A DNA stretch of 64,000 bases. It comes from Nevskia soli DSM 19509 (GTDB lineage Bacteria; Pseudomonadota; Gammaproteobacteria; Nevskiales; Nevskiaceae). Positions within the stretch are counted from its first letter, which is position 1. Each line of letters begins with the position of its first letter. The position numbers were made by a program, and so were the translations under genes. Below are positions 37,104 through 45,153 of the stretch, in pieces. The notes below the pieces were generated by a model. That model did no database searches. It saw nothing but the letters and a program-made list of their open reading frames with translations, and was not told the origin of the DNA. The stretch is taken from the NCBI RefSeq assembly GCF_000711955.1, contig NZ_JONR01000021.1:1-64000 (forward strand), read 5' to 3'.

Positions 37104-37139
37104 GGAAATCCCCCTGTAGTAGCGGCAAGTTCCGGATTG
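37101..37139 (+). promoter_or_regulatory. Island operator 4 with spaced -10, upstream of acetoacetyl-CoA synthetase
   Basis: TAGGGAAATCCCCC at 37101-37114 has the left half and centre identical to operator 2 and a slightly worn right half. After 18 bp comes CGGATTG at 37133-37139, matching CTAATTG in four of seven. It shares its first three bases with the stop codon of the preceding gene, so a promoter was fitted directly onto a gene end. The leader to the ligase start is about 440 nt. Confidence 0.6.
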
Positions 37140-37440
37140 TGGCGTCCGCGCAGGCAATCGGATACTGCCACCACGCCGCCGCATCCGCGGCTTCGCCTAC
37201 GACAAGGATCACCGCGGCGCGGTACTCCGCGCGCCAGCTTCGGGAGGACAACAATGCACTTACAGCAGGGCGGGGTCCGGGTTCGCAGGGCGGACCGCTG
37301 TGCCTCCCTGATCGTAGCGGCTGTGGCACGTCCCGGCCGATCCATGTCAGTTGGCATTTGCTTCGGGGCATCGGCCGGGAGATTTCGCTCCGCATGCGCT
37401 CCTGTTCCACCCTCCCTCAGTAGGGGGCGCGTGTTTTTGA

Positions 37441-37472
37441 AGCCGGTTTGTGACCAGGCCGGCTCTTTTTTT
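37441..37472 (+). terminator. Rho-independent terminator in the ligase leader
   Basis: AGCCGG (37441-37446) pairs with CCGGCT (37459-37464), followed by seven T residues (37466-37472). It lies between operator 4 and the ligase start at 37577, so it either ends the upstream operon or acts as an attenuator inside the leader. A small frame with a ribosome site (GGGAGG at 37242, ATG 37254, open to 37535) reads across it. The rest of 37104-37576 holds nothing else I recognise. Confidence 0.6.
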
Positions 37473-37576
37473 CAGAAGCCGAATGCCGATGGTGGTACAC
37501 ACCGCGGTCCGGGCCGAAGCAACGTCGAGGCGTGACATGACGCCGCTACGGCCGGACCTTTAAACCGGGAACCAAG

Positions 37577-39610
37577 ATGGTGCAGAAGTTCAGTAAAACG
37601 TCGGGCGGGACCGCGGGGCCGTCGCTGGGTGATCCGGTGGTAGCCGATGGGGACCTGCTGTGGGTGCCGGGGCCGGAGCGCGTGGTGTCGGCGCCGATCA
37701 CCCGCTATTTACAATGGCTGCGGCTGCGGGGTCGGCCATTCACCGATTACCACGAGCTATGGCGCTGGTCGGCGGACCGTGTCGAGGACTTCTGGGCTTC
37801 GATTTGGGAATACTTCGGCGTACTCTCCGACACGCCGTACGAGTCGGTGCTGGAACGCCGTGTCATGCCCGGAGCACGCTGGTTTACCGGCGCGCGCGTC
37901 AACTATGCCGAGCACGTGCTGCGCCATGAGGCGGAGCTGGCAGAGGAAACCGCGCTGCACTACATCTCCGAGGGACGCTCCTACGGCAAGCTCAGCTGGG
38001 GCGAGCTGGGCCGCCAGGTACGCATCCTCGCGACGCGGCTGCGCGCTATGGGCTTGGCACCCGGCGACCGCGTCGTCTCCTACATGCCCAACGCGCCGGA
38101 GACCGCGGTGGCGATGCTCGCCACCACCGCGATCGGTGCGATCTGGTCTTCGGCAGCGCCGGAGTTCGGCGCCGGCGCTGTACTGGAGCGCTTCCGCCAG
38201 ATCGGGCCGCGGCTGATCTTCGTCGCCGATGGATATGTCTATCACGGCAAGACCTTTCTGCGCGGAGTTGAGGCGGCGCGCATCGTCGGTGATCTGCCGA
38301 CTCTCGAGCATGTGGTGTGGCTACCCTTCGTCGATGCGGGCGCCGGCTGCCCAATCGCCGGAGCACTTTCCTGGCACAACATGCTGGCCGGGCCAGAAGT
38401 GCCGCGCGCCGCGTTTCGCTATGAGCGCGTGGCGCATGACCATCCACTGTGGGTGCTGTTCTCTTCCGGTACTACAGGGTTACCCAAGGCCATTGTGCAC
38501 AGCCATGTCGGCATCTTGGTAGAGCTGTTGAAGCTGACCCAGCTGCAGCTCGGGTTGCAGCGCGGCTCGGTGATGTTTTTCCACAGCACTACCGGTTGGG
38601 TGATGTGGAACATCCTTCTGTCGGCGCTGCTAGCCGGGGCTGCCGCCGTGCTCTATGACGGCGATCCGATGTACCCCGGGCCAGAGCTGTTGTGGCAGCT
38701 AGCGGAACGCACCGGAACCACCTCCTTCGGTGTTAGCCCGACCTACGTCAAGATTTTGCAGGACAGCGGCTTCATCCCAGGCGAGTGCTGCGACTTGGTG
38801 CAGTTGGATTCGATCGTGCTGAGCGGCTCGCCGGCGACGTCAGAAACCTACGCCTGGCTTTATGCCAGAGTCAAGCGCGATCTATGGGTGAATTCGATCT
38901 CCGGCGGCACTGAGCTGTGCAGCGCACTGGTCGGTGGCGCGCCGATATTGCCGGTTCACGCAGGCGAGATCCAGGGCCGCGCGCTTGGTATGGACGTGCA
39001 CGCCTGGGACGAGGCCGGCTGCGACCTGAGGGGTGACGTTGGCGAGCTGGTGGTGCGCAAGCCGAGCCCCTCAATGCCGCTACGCTTTTGGAACGATGCG
39101 GATGACAGGCGTTATCTCGAAACCTACTTCGACGTCTGGCCGGGTGTTTGGCGTCACGGCGACTTCATCCGCTTCAACGAGAACGGTGGTTGCCATATCC
39201 ACGGCCGCTCCGACTCCACCCTCAATCGCTATGGTGTGCGCATCGGCACCGCGGAAATCTATCGGGCCGTCGAGAAGATTGAGGAGGTGGCGGACTCCCT
39301 GATCGTCTGCTGCGAACTATCGGACGGCGGCTTCTTCATGCCGCTGTTTGTTCAGATCCGCGATGGTGCAGTACTGGATCAGGCGCTGTGCACCCGTATC
39401 CAAGATAAACTCCGCCGCGAGTGCAGTCCCCGGCATGTGCCAGACCGCATCATCCAGGTGCCGGATATTCCTTACACGCTCAGCGGCAAGAAGATGGAGG
39501 TTCCGGTACGCCGTATCCTGATGGGCTGGCCAGTGGATAAGGCGGCCAGCCGTGAGGCGATGAAGCGGCCAGATGCTTTGGAATTTTTCATTACATTCAA
39601 GTGGCGATGA
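37577..39610 (+). CDS. Acetoacetyl-CoA synthetase-type acyl-CoA ligase
   Basis: 677 residues, the length and architecture of acetoacetate-CoA ligases (AACS). Family blocks: MPGARWFTGARVNYAEHVLR near 100, the ATP loop LFSSGTTGLPKAIVHSH, FFHSTTGWVMWN, SISGGTELC, and the C-terminal part GRSDSTLNRYGVRIGTAEIY and LSGKKMEVPVRRIL with the catalytic Lys. It activates a beta-keto acid with ATP to its CoA ester. That is exactly the step needed after a ketone carboxylase (acetone to acetoacetate, acetophenone to benzoylacetate), and in known acetophenone degraders a similar ligase is used. It is expressed alone behind operator 4. Confidence 0.9.
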   Translation: MVQKFSKTSGGTAGPSLGDPVVADGDLLWVPGPERVVSAPITRYLQWLRLRGRPFTDYHELWRWSADRVEDFWASIWEYFGVLSDTPYESVLERRVMPGARWFTGARVNYAEHVLRHEAELAEETALHYISEGRSYGKLSWGELGRQVRILATRLRAMGLAPGDRVVSYMPNAPETAVAMLATTAIGAIWSSAAPEFGAGAVLERFRQIGPRLIFVADGYVYHGKTFLRGVEAARIVGDLPTLEHVVWLPFVDAGAGCPIAGALSWHNMLAGPEVPRAAFRYERVAHDHPLWVLFSSGTTGLPKAIVHSHVGILVELLKLTQLQLGLQRGSVMFFHSTTGWVMWNILLSALLAGAAAVLYDGDPMYPGPELLWQLAERTGTTSFGVSPTYVKILQDSGFIPGECCDLVQLDSIVLSGSPATSETYAWLYARVKRDLWVNSISGGTELCSALVGGAPILPVHAGEIQGRALGMDVHAWDEAGCDLRGDVGELVVRKPSPSMPLRFWNDADDRRYLETYFDVWPGVWRHGDFIRFNENGGCHIHGRSDSTLNRYGVRIGTAEIYRAVEKIEEVADSLIVCCELSDGGFFMPLFVQIRDGAVLDQALCTRIQDKLRRECSPRHVPDRIIQVPDIPYTLSGKKMEVPVRRILMGWPVDKAASREAMKRPDALEFFITFKWR

Positions 39611-39836
39611 AACGGCGGGGTGCCTGGCTCCCAGTTCCGCAAAGTGGCGAGGCTGTGTGAAAACATGTTGTGAGGATTTCCGGAATTCTTTTGGAAAAAT
39701 TAAAGCGCTTGATTGTGGGTCACTCAAATTGGGCCGCCACTCTATGAGCGAGTTCTTATGAGCGGCTGGTTGTCGGTCCAGACTGGACGGCAGCTATGTG
39801 GCGGGTGCGGTCGCGGTTGCGACATGCTGTCGACCA

Positions 39837-39899
39837 CAGCGGACATCGAAGCGGGCGGCGCCCACGGCGCCGCCCTTAGAAGGTCAGGCTCAGATCTCC
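39837..39899 (+). repeat. Direct repeat, left copy, beside second recombinase
   Basis: AGCGGACATCGAAG, a GC-rich hairpin, then GCTCAGATCTCCG. The same order recurs at 40627-40688, with about two-thirds identity. This copy covers the 3' end and downstream hairpin of the small recombinase gene, where it may act as terminator. The rest of 39611-39889 contains no recognisable gene. Confidence 0.55.
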
Positions 39900-40513
39900 G
39901 TTTCTTCGGATAGCGTCAGCGCGTCCTGAAGCTCAACGCCGAGGTAGCGAACGGTGTTCTCAAGCTTCCGGTGACCGAGTAGCAACTGGACAGCGCGGAT
40001 ATTCTTGGTTCGCTCGTAGATCATGCTCACCTTGGTGCGCCTCATTGAGTGTGTGCCGTACGCCGTAACATCTAACCCGATCTGGTGGCACCAATCGTCC
40101 ACGATTCGGGCGTATTGCCGGGTCGACAGGTGCGTCGATGGTCCACCGCGTCCTGGGAACAGGTGGTCCACGGGGAGGAGGCTGGCATCCGAAATCCACT
40201 GAGCTAAGGCACGCCTGGTGGTCGGCATGATCTCAAACACCGCAGGGCGCTGCGTTTTCCTCTGCAAAATTGTGGCGCGGCTCAGTACTTCGGTGCCGTG
40301 AGCAATATCTCGGACGTAGAGCGCGATCAGATCGCAGGCTCTCAACTTGCTGTCGAGAGCCAAATTAAACATCGCAAGGTCCCTGCAGCGATCGGCGAGA
40401 TTCAAGTGCGCCCTGATGGTCCAGACATCCTTCTGCTTCAACGGACGCTTCTGTCCGACCAGTTTGCCCTTATTCCAAGGCTCTCGAACGGGAGAGGAGG
40501 TGATTCCATTCAT
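39890..40513 (-). CDS. Small tyrosine recombinase
   Basis: 207 residues from ATG 40513 (MNGITSSPVREPWNKGKLVG); the long open frame upstream of this codon has no family similarity. It has only a short N-terminal part and the catalytic domain. Arg in DSKLRACDLIALYVRD, HSMRRTKVSMIYERT with the H-x-x-R box, His in LLGHRKLENTVRYLG and the nucleophile Tyr in the same segment are seen. Such small stand-alone recombinases are scattered through proteobacterial islands and plasmids; their targets are mostly unknown. It points into the island near the right border and lies between imperfect 62-bp direct repeats. Confidence 0.88.
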   Translation of the reverse strand: MNGITSSPVREPWNKGKLVGQKRPLKQKDVWTIRAHLNLADRCRDLAMFNLALDSKLRACDLIALYVRDIAHGTEVLSRATILQRKTQRPAVFEIMPTTRRALAQWISDASLLPVDHLFPGRGGPSTHLSTRQYARIVDDWCHQIGLDVTAYGTHSMRRTKVSMIYERTKNIRAVQLLLGHRKLENTVRYLGVELQDALTLSEETEI

Positions 40514-40626
40514 GGCTGACTCCTTGTCGCCGGGATGGGGAGTCAGTCTGCTCGCTGCACGCAAGCGGCCGAGATTCGAGGAATTTGTGGCGGGTCCAGA
40601 CGTAAGAATGACATTCCGCCGCAAAT

Positions 40627-40688
40627 AGCGGACGTCGAAGGGGCGGCGCACTTGGCGCGGCCGTCCAGGACTCAAGCTCAGATCGCCG
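40627..40688 (+). repeat. Direct repeat, right copy, beside second recombinase
   Basis: AGCGGACGTCGAAG, GC-rich middle, then GCTCAGATCGCCG, matching 39837-39899 in order and spacing. Read on the minus strand it would be the end and downstream hairpin of a second recombinase-like gene whose body is lost. It lies in the gene-free stretch 40514-41106. Confidence 0.55.
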
Positions 40689-40767
40689 CCTTGTTCACCG
40701 CAAAGGCCCAGGCGGCCGCAGTGACCGAAAGTCTTTTTGCGAGCCCGGCTTCGAACAAGCATCAGGC

Positions 40768-40800
40768 CCAATCGATTTTGGCATGCCAAAGATCGATTGG
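40768..40800. repeat. 33-bp near-perfect palindrome near the right island end
   Basis: CCAATCGATTTTGGCA (40768-40783) is followed immediately by TGCCAAAGATCGATTGG (40784-40800), its reverse complement except for one inserted G. Its AT content and position about 350 bp inside attR suggest a protein-binding site for island recombination or regulation. Function is not known. Confidence 0.55.
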
Positions 40801-41106
40801 TCTGGACAAGTTGGCATGAGCAATCGCGTGCAACTCGCGGGCTCTTGAAGGAGCGGTGTGGGTTCTGGCCTGGTCCAACCTGACACGCCGCAGCGTGCTC
40901 GTTCCAGAAGATGCCTGAGCGTCCCAATTTAGGCGCAGGAACGAGGTCGATGAAAGCAAAACGGCTGATCGCGAAGATGCCGGCATTGCCGGCGCAGATC
41001 CTCTTTAATATTGATCTGAGGCGAGTCGAAGCACCTTGAGTGCCAATGACATGGCGAGTGCAGTTCGAATCTGTGTAGCTACGAGTGTATGGCTTGATGC
41101 AGTGAA

Positions 41107-42057
41107 ATGATTAAAAACAATAGCTTGGATGCATTACGGATAGGAATTGATCTTGGCGGCACCAAGATCGAAGGCATCGTCCTGCGCGGCGAAGCCGAAG
41201 TCGTGCAGCGCCTGCGCATCGCCACGCCGGCCATGCAATACCAGGCCACCATCGCCGCCGTGGCCGGGTTGGTACGCGATCTGGAACAGGCCGCCGGCAA
41301 GAGTGGTCTGCCCGTCGGCATCGGCCACCCCGGCGCCATCTCCCCGGCCAGTGGCCGCATCAAGAACGCCAACTCCACCTGCCTCAACGACCAGCCGCTC
41401 CGGCAGGATCTGGAGCACGCCCTCGGCCGCACCGTGCGCATGGCCAACGACGCCGACTGCCTAGCCCTGTCCGAAGCCTTCGACGGCGCCGCCGCCGGCG
41501 CCCGCAGCGCCTTCGCCGTCATCCTCGGCACCGGCGTCGGCGGCGGCCTGGTGGTGCAGGGCGGCCTGCTGGCCGGCCCCAACGCCATCGCCGGCGAGTG
41601 GGGCCACAACCCCCTGCCGTGGCCGCGTCCGGAGTGGGGCGAATCGCCGGGCCCGCTGTGCTGGCACGGCCTCCACGGCTGCATCGAAACCTGGCTCTCC
41701 GGTCCCGGTCTCGCCGCCGACCACGCCCGTACCACCGGCGAAAAGCTGTCCGCCGAAACCATCGTCAGTCGCGCCGAATCCGGCGAAACCCAGGCCGCCG
41801 CCACCCTGGCCCGCTACGAAGACCGCCTGGCCCGCGCCCTGGCCCACGTCATCAACCTCGTCGATCCCGAAGTCATCGTCCTCGGCGGCGGCGTCTCCCG
41901 GGTGCAGCGGCTCTACCGGCAGGTACCGGCCCTGTGGGCGCCCTGGGTCTTTTCCGACCGCGTCGCCACCATCCTGCGGCCGGCCCTGCATGGCGACAGC
42001 AGCGGCGTCCTGGGCGCCGCCCGGCTGCCCCCCGTCACACCGCCGAAACCGCCCTGA
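41107..42057 (+). CDS. ROK-family sugar kinase (fructokinase-like), hybrid 5' end
   Basis: 316 residues. ATP-binding start IGIDLGGTKIEGIV, catalytic Asp in NDADCLALSE, GTGVGGGLVV, and the zinc/ROK signature around GEWGHNPLP and CWHGLHGCIETWLSG. It should phosphorylate a hexose such as fructose or glucose. The first 16-19 codons (ATT AAA AAC AAT AGC TTG GAT GCA TTA) are AT-rich and unlike the rest of the gene (GTC CTG CGC GGC). The original start lies at 226, across the island. So the island replaced promoter and N-terminus yet kept the frame, and the protein is intact. A new promoter would lie in 40900-41100. Confidence 0.9.
   Translation: MIKNNSLDALRIGIDLGGTKIEGIVLRGEAEVVQRLRIATPAMQYQATIAAVAGLVRDLEQAAGKSGLPVGIGHPGAISPASGRIKNANSTCLNDQPLRQDLEHALGRTVRMANDADCLALSEAFDGAAAGARSAFAVILGTGVGGGLVVQGGLLAGPNAIAGEWGHNPLPWPRPEWGESPGPLCWHGLHGCIETWLSGPGLAADHARTTGEKLSAETIVSRAESGETQAAATLARYEDRLARALAHVINLVDPEVIVLGGGVSRVQRLYRQVPALWAPWVFSDRVATILRPALHGDSSGVLGAARLPPVTPPKPP
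41149..41162 (+). other. attR candidate (core GGCGGCAC)
   Basis: GATCTTGGCGGCAC within codons 15-19 of the intact ROK kinase. It matches attL at 259-272 in 13 of 14 bases. Upstream codons are AT-rich island type; downstream codons are host type. This places the crossover here. Confidence 0.75.
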
Positions 42058-42226
42058 AAACCCCCTGAAAAGCCGCTGCAACACAGGCCCCGGGACGGGA
42101 CCGCGGCAATGTAAAAATCGGTGCAGCCTTGGACGCCACCCCCGAATCGCGGCACAATCGCTCACAGGCTGAACCCGCCGGCGCAAGCCGGGTCTTGCCA
42201 GGCCCACGCCGGCGCCAAGGAACCTT

Positions 42227-43090
42227 ATGCTGAAGTCCGCACGCATCGCCTTACTGCTCGCCGCCACCCTGGCCATGGCCGGCTGCCAGAAGGATTTCAC
42301 CGCCTACGCCCTGACCAGCTCCGGCTCCATCGTTCAGTTCAAAACCAACAAGCCCGGCACCGTCAACAGCACCGTCCCCATCACCGGCCTCTCCACCGGC
42401 CAGAGCGTGGTGCAGATCAGCTACCAGCCGTCGACCGGCGTGCTGTGGTGCATCACCAACGACGGCTTCCTCTGCACCCTCGATCCCGTCGGCGGCACCG
42501 CCACCATCGTCAACACCACCAGCGGCCTGCCGTTCACCCAGCAGCTCGGCAACCGCAACAACACCGTGCGCCTGATCAACCCGCTGATGAGCTTCGACCC
42601 GGTCAGCGGCGACGTGCGCGTCATCAGCACCCAGTACAACCTGCTGGTCAACATCACCAGCGGCCTGATCGACAACAACGGCAGCCAGGTCGTCTACGAC
42701 AGCCAGGACGTCAACGACAAGAAGACCCCCCAGCTCGGCGGCATCGCCTACACCAACCCCGTCGTCGGCGCCGGCCAGACCACTCTCTACGCCCTCGACA
42801 TCGCCACCACCAGCCTGGTGCGGATCGGCGACAAGAACACCAGCAACGCCGGCTCCGCCAACGGCGGCGACCTGCGCACCATCGGCACGCTCAACTCGTC
42901 CCTGAGCACCAACACCGGCTTCGCCATCTCCCCCGATAACGGCGACGCCTACGCCGTGCTGCAGAGCGGCGGCCCGGCCACGCTCTACACCGTGGACCTG
43001 GATACCGGCGCGCTCACCAGCCTGGGCCAGGTCGGCGGCGACAACAACTCCCAGGAACCGACCATCACCTCCCTGGTCATCTCCCGCTAG
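42227..43090 (+). CDS. DUF4394-family lipoprotein
   Basis: 287 residues. Lipoprotein signal with Cys in the lipobox MAGC (residue 20), followed by a beta-propeller-like body of DUF4394 type: FTAYALTSSGSIVQFKTNKP, QISYQPSTGVLWCITNDG, LYALDIATTSLVRIG and LYTVDLDTGALTSLG are repeated strand units about 60 residues apart. Probably anchored in the outer or inner membrane facing the periplasm. Function of the family is unknown. First backbone gene after the ROK kinase, 170 bp downstream. Confidence 0.85.
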   Translation: MLKSARIALLLAATLAMAGCQKDFTAYALTSSGSIVQFKTNKPGTVNSTVPITGLSTGQSVVQISYQPSTGVLWCITNDGFLCTLDPVGGTATIVNTTSGLPFTQQLGNRNNTVRLINPLMSFDPVSGDVRVISTQYNLLVNITSGLIDNNGSQVVYDSQDVNDKKTPQLGGIAYTNPVVGAGQTTLYALDIATTSLVRIGDKNTSNAGSANGGDLRTIGTLNSSLSTNTGFAISPDNGDAYAVLQSGGPATLYTVDLDTGALTSLGQVGGDNNSQEPTITSLVISR

Positions 43091-43179
43091 CACCCGTCAG
43101 CGCCGCTCCGGCGGCGCAGGCCCGCGGTTCCGGCCCGCTCTGTGGGTAGAATGAGGCATCCCCCATCACCAGGGCTGCC

Positions 43180-44952
43180 GTGAGTCCCGTCCGTTACGCC
43201 GTTTCCCTCGATCCCCTCAGCCACCTCTACACCGTCCGCTGCGAACTGGCGGACGCCGCCGAGGGCCAGGTCTTCAGCCTCCCCTCGTGGATCCGCGGCA
43301 GCTACCTCGTCCGCGACTTCGCCAAGCATGTGCTGCGCCTCACGGCCACCGTCAACGGCGCCCCCGCGGCCATCCAGCGCATCGACAAGCGCAGCTTCCG
43401 CGTCACCGGCCACGGCGCCATCACCCTCGACTACCAGGTCCACGCCTACGACAGCTCCGTGCGCAAGGCCTGGCTCGACACCCACCGCGGCTTCTTCAAC
43501 GGCAGCTCCCTCTTCTACTGCCCGCAAGGCCACGAACAGTCCGCCTTCGAAATCACCGTGGCGAAGCCCGATGCCGCCCTCTGCCCCGGCTGGAAACTCG
43601 CCACCGCCATGAGCGAAGTGGCCATCGACGACACCGGCTTCGGCACCTACCTCGCCGCCGGCTACGAAGAACTGATCGACCACCCGGTCGAAATGGCCGA
43701 CTTCCAGCGCATCGAGTTCGACGTCGATGGCGTCCCTCACAGCCTCATCCTCTCCGGCCGCTGCGAGCCAGACGCCGTGCGCCTCGCCGCCGACCTGCGC
43801 CGCGTCTGCCACGTCCAGCGCGAACTGTTCGGGCAGGAGCCCAAGCTGCGCCGGTACCTGTTCCTCACCCAGGTCACCGCCAACGGCTACGGCGGCCTCG
43901 AGCACCGCGCCTCCACCGCCCTCGTCTGCGCCCGCGACGCCCTGCCCAGGCCCGGCCAGACCGGCCTGCGCAAAGGCTACCGCGGCTTCCTCGGCCTGGT
44001 CAGCCACGAATACTTCCACCTGTGGAACGTCAAGCGCATCACCCCCCAGCGCTTCGCCGAATCCAGGCTCGCCGCCGAAGGCTACTCCCAGGACCTGTGG
44101 GCCTACGAAGGCATCACCTCCTACTACGACGACTACATGCTCCTGCGCGCCGGCCTGCTCGACGCGCCGGCCTATCTGGACCTCCTCGCCGAAACCGCCA
44201 CCCGCCTCCAGCGCACCCCCGGCCGCCTGGTGCAGACCCTGGCCGACTCCAGCTTCGAAGCCTGGATCAAGTACTACCAGCCCGACGAAAACACCCCCAA
44301 CGCCAACGTCAACTACTACGTCAAAGGCGCCCTCGTCGCCCTCTGCCTCGACCTCACCCTGCGCCTCAAATCCAGCACCACCCTGGACGAAGTCATGCGC
44401 ACCCTGTGGGCCCGCTACGGCCGCGACGATAAACCCGTTCCCGAAAGCGGCTTAGAACACATCGCCGCCGAACTCTCCGGCCTCGACCTGCGCCCCCTGT
44501 TCGACAGCATGCTCCGCTCCACCGCCGAACTGCCCCTGGCCGAGCTCCTCGCCGAATTCGGCATCAAGGCAGTTCTGCGCGCTGCCTCCGGCCCCACCGA
44601 CGAAGGCGGCCGCGGCGAAGCCAAACCCGCCACCGCCTGGGCCGGCCTGCAACTGCGCGGCGCCGATACCGGCATCTCCCACGTCCTCAACGGCTCCCCC
44701 GCGGAGCGCGCCGGCCTCGCCGCCGGCGACGTCCTCGTCGCCCTCGACGGCCTGCGCGTCACCAACGCCAACTGGAACAAACTCCTCGACCACCTGCCCA
44801 TGGGCTGGGAAACCACCGTCCACTACTTCCACGGCGACGAACTCCTGCAAACCAGCCTGACCCCGGTAGCCCCGCCGCTGGACACCTGGGTGCTGACCCT
44901 GGCCGAAGTGGAAGGGGAAAACCTGGAAAGGCGTCGCAAGTGGCTGGGCTGA
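43180..44952 (+). CDS. M61-family glycyl aminopeptidase with PDZ domain
   Basis: 590 residues from GTG 43180. The zinc motif HEYFHLWNVKRI starts at His276, with the downstream Glu expected in WAYEGITSYYDDY. N-terminal beta domain about 1-170, catalytic domain about 170-430, PDZ domain about 480-580 (GLAAGDVLVALDGLRV). No signal peptide, so cytoplasmic. Family members cleave N-terminal Gly/Ala and may handle short peptides. It stands alone between the DUF4394 gene and a repeat-rich spacer. Confidence 0.92.
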   Translation: MSPVRYAVSLDPLSHLYTVRCELADAAEGQVFSLPSWIRGSYLVRDFAKHVLRLTATVNGAPAAIQRIDKRSFRVTGHGAITLDYQVHAYDSSVRKAWLDTHRGFFNGSSLFYCPQGHEQSAFEITVAKPDAALCPGWKLATAMSEVAIDDTGFGTYLAAGYEELIDHPVEMADFQRIEFDVDGVPHSLILSGRCEPDAVRLAADLRRVCHVQRELFGQEPKLRRYLFLTQVTANGYGGLEHRASTALVCARDALPRPGQTGLRKGYRGFLGLVSHEYFHLWNVKRITPQRFAESRLAAEGYSQDLWAYEGITSYYDDYMLLRAGLLDAPAYLDLLAETATRLQRTPGRLVQTLADSSFEAWIKYYQPDENTPNANVNYYVKGALVALCLDLTLRLKSSTTLDEVMRTLWARYGRDDKPVPESGLEHIAAELSGLDLRPLFDSMLRSTAELPLAELLAEFGIKAVLRAASGPTDEGGRGEAKPATAWAGLQLRGADTGISHVLNGSPAERAGLAAGDVLVALDGLRVTNANWNKLLDHLPMGWETTVHYFHGDELLQTSLTPVAPPLDTWVLTLAEVEGENLERRRKWLG

Positions 44953-45087
44953 GCCACTGTCCGGATATTCAGCATGAGAGGAGAGAGTGGGGGGAGTGAC
45001 CGAATGCCAGAAACCAGAAGGCTGAAGGTAGAGGGTAGAAGGCAGAAGGCAGAAGCATTGAATCTCCCCGAACGACACCCCCTCCAC

Positions 45088-45135
45088 CGTTCGTCCCGAG
45101 TGCGCCGCGAAGCAGCGCGTATCGAGGGATGAACG
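45088..45135. repeat. Hairpin repeat copy 1
   Basis: CGTTCGTCCCGAG, stem GCGCCGC, loop GAA, stem GCAGCGC, then TATCGAGGGATGAACG. The outer arms also pair. One of six spacer copies plus one in birA. It lies just upstream of the GIY-YIG gene. Confidence 0.85.
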
Positions 45136-45153
45136 AGCGCAAACCCTCAAGCA

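Larger units (their letters stand above)
265..41162. mobile_element. About 40.9-kb integrative genomic island with catabolic cargo
   Basis: Both ends lie in the same conserved codons of a ROK kinase gene: GATCTCGGCGGCAC at 259-272 and GATCTTGGCGGCAC at 41149-41162 (13 of 14 identical). A P4-type integrase lies just inside the left end and a second tyrosine recombinase near the right end. Host gene order resumes at 41107. Sequence inside both borders is AT-richer than the flanks. The hairpin repeats common in 45-51 kb were not seen inside. The cargo is one coherent catabolic set (icmF, thiolase, ligases, ketone carboxylase, envelope proteins, two-component system). No conjugation genes were seen, so transfer would need help in trans. 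The island model is inference from these borders. Confidence 0.8.

Noticed and set aside
265..41162. Prophage
   Set aside because: Apart from the two recombinases no capsid, tail, lysis or replication genes are present.
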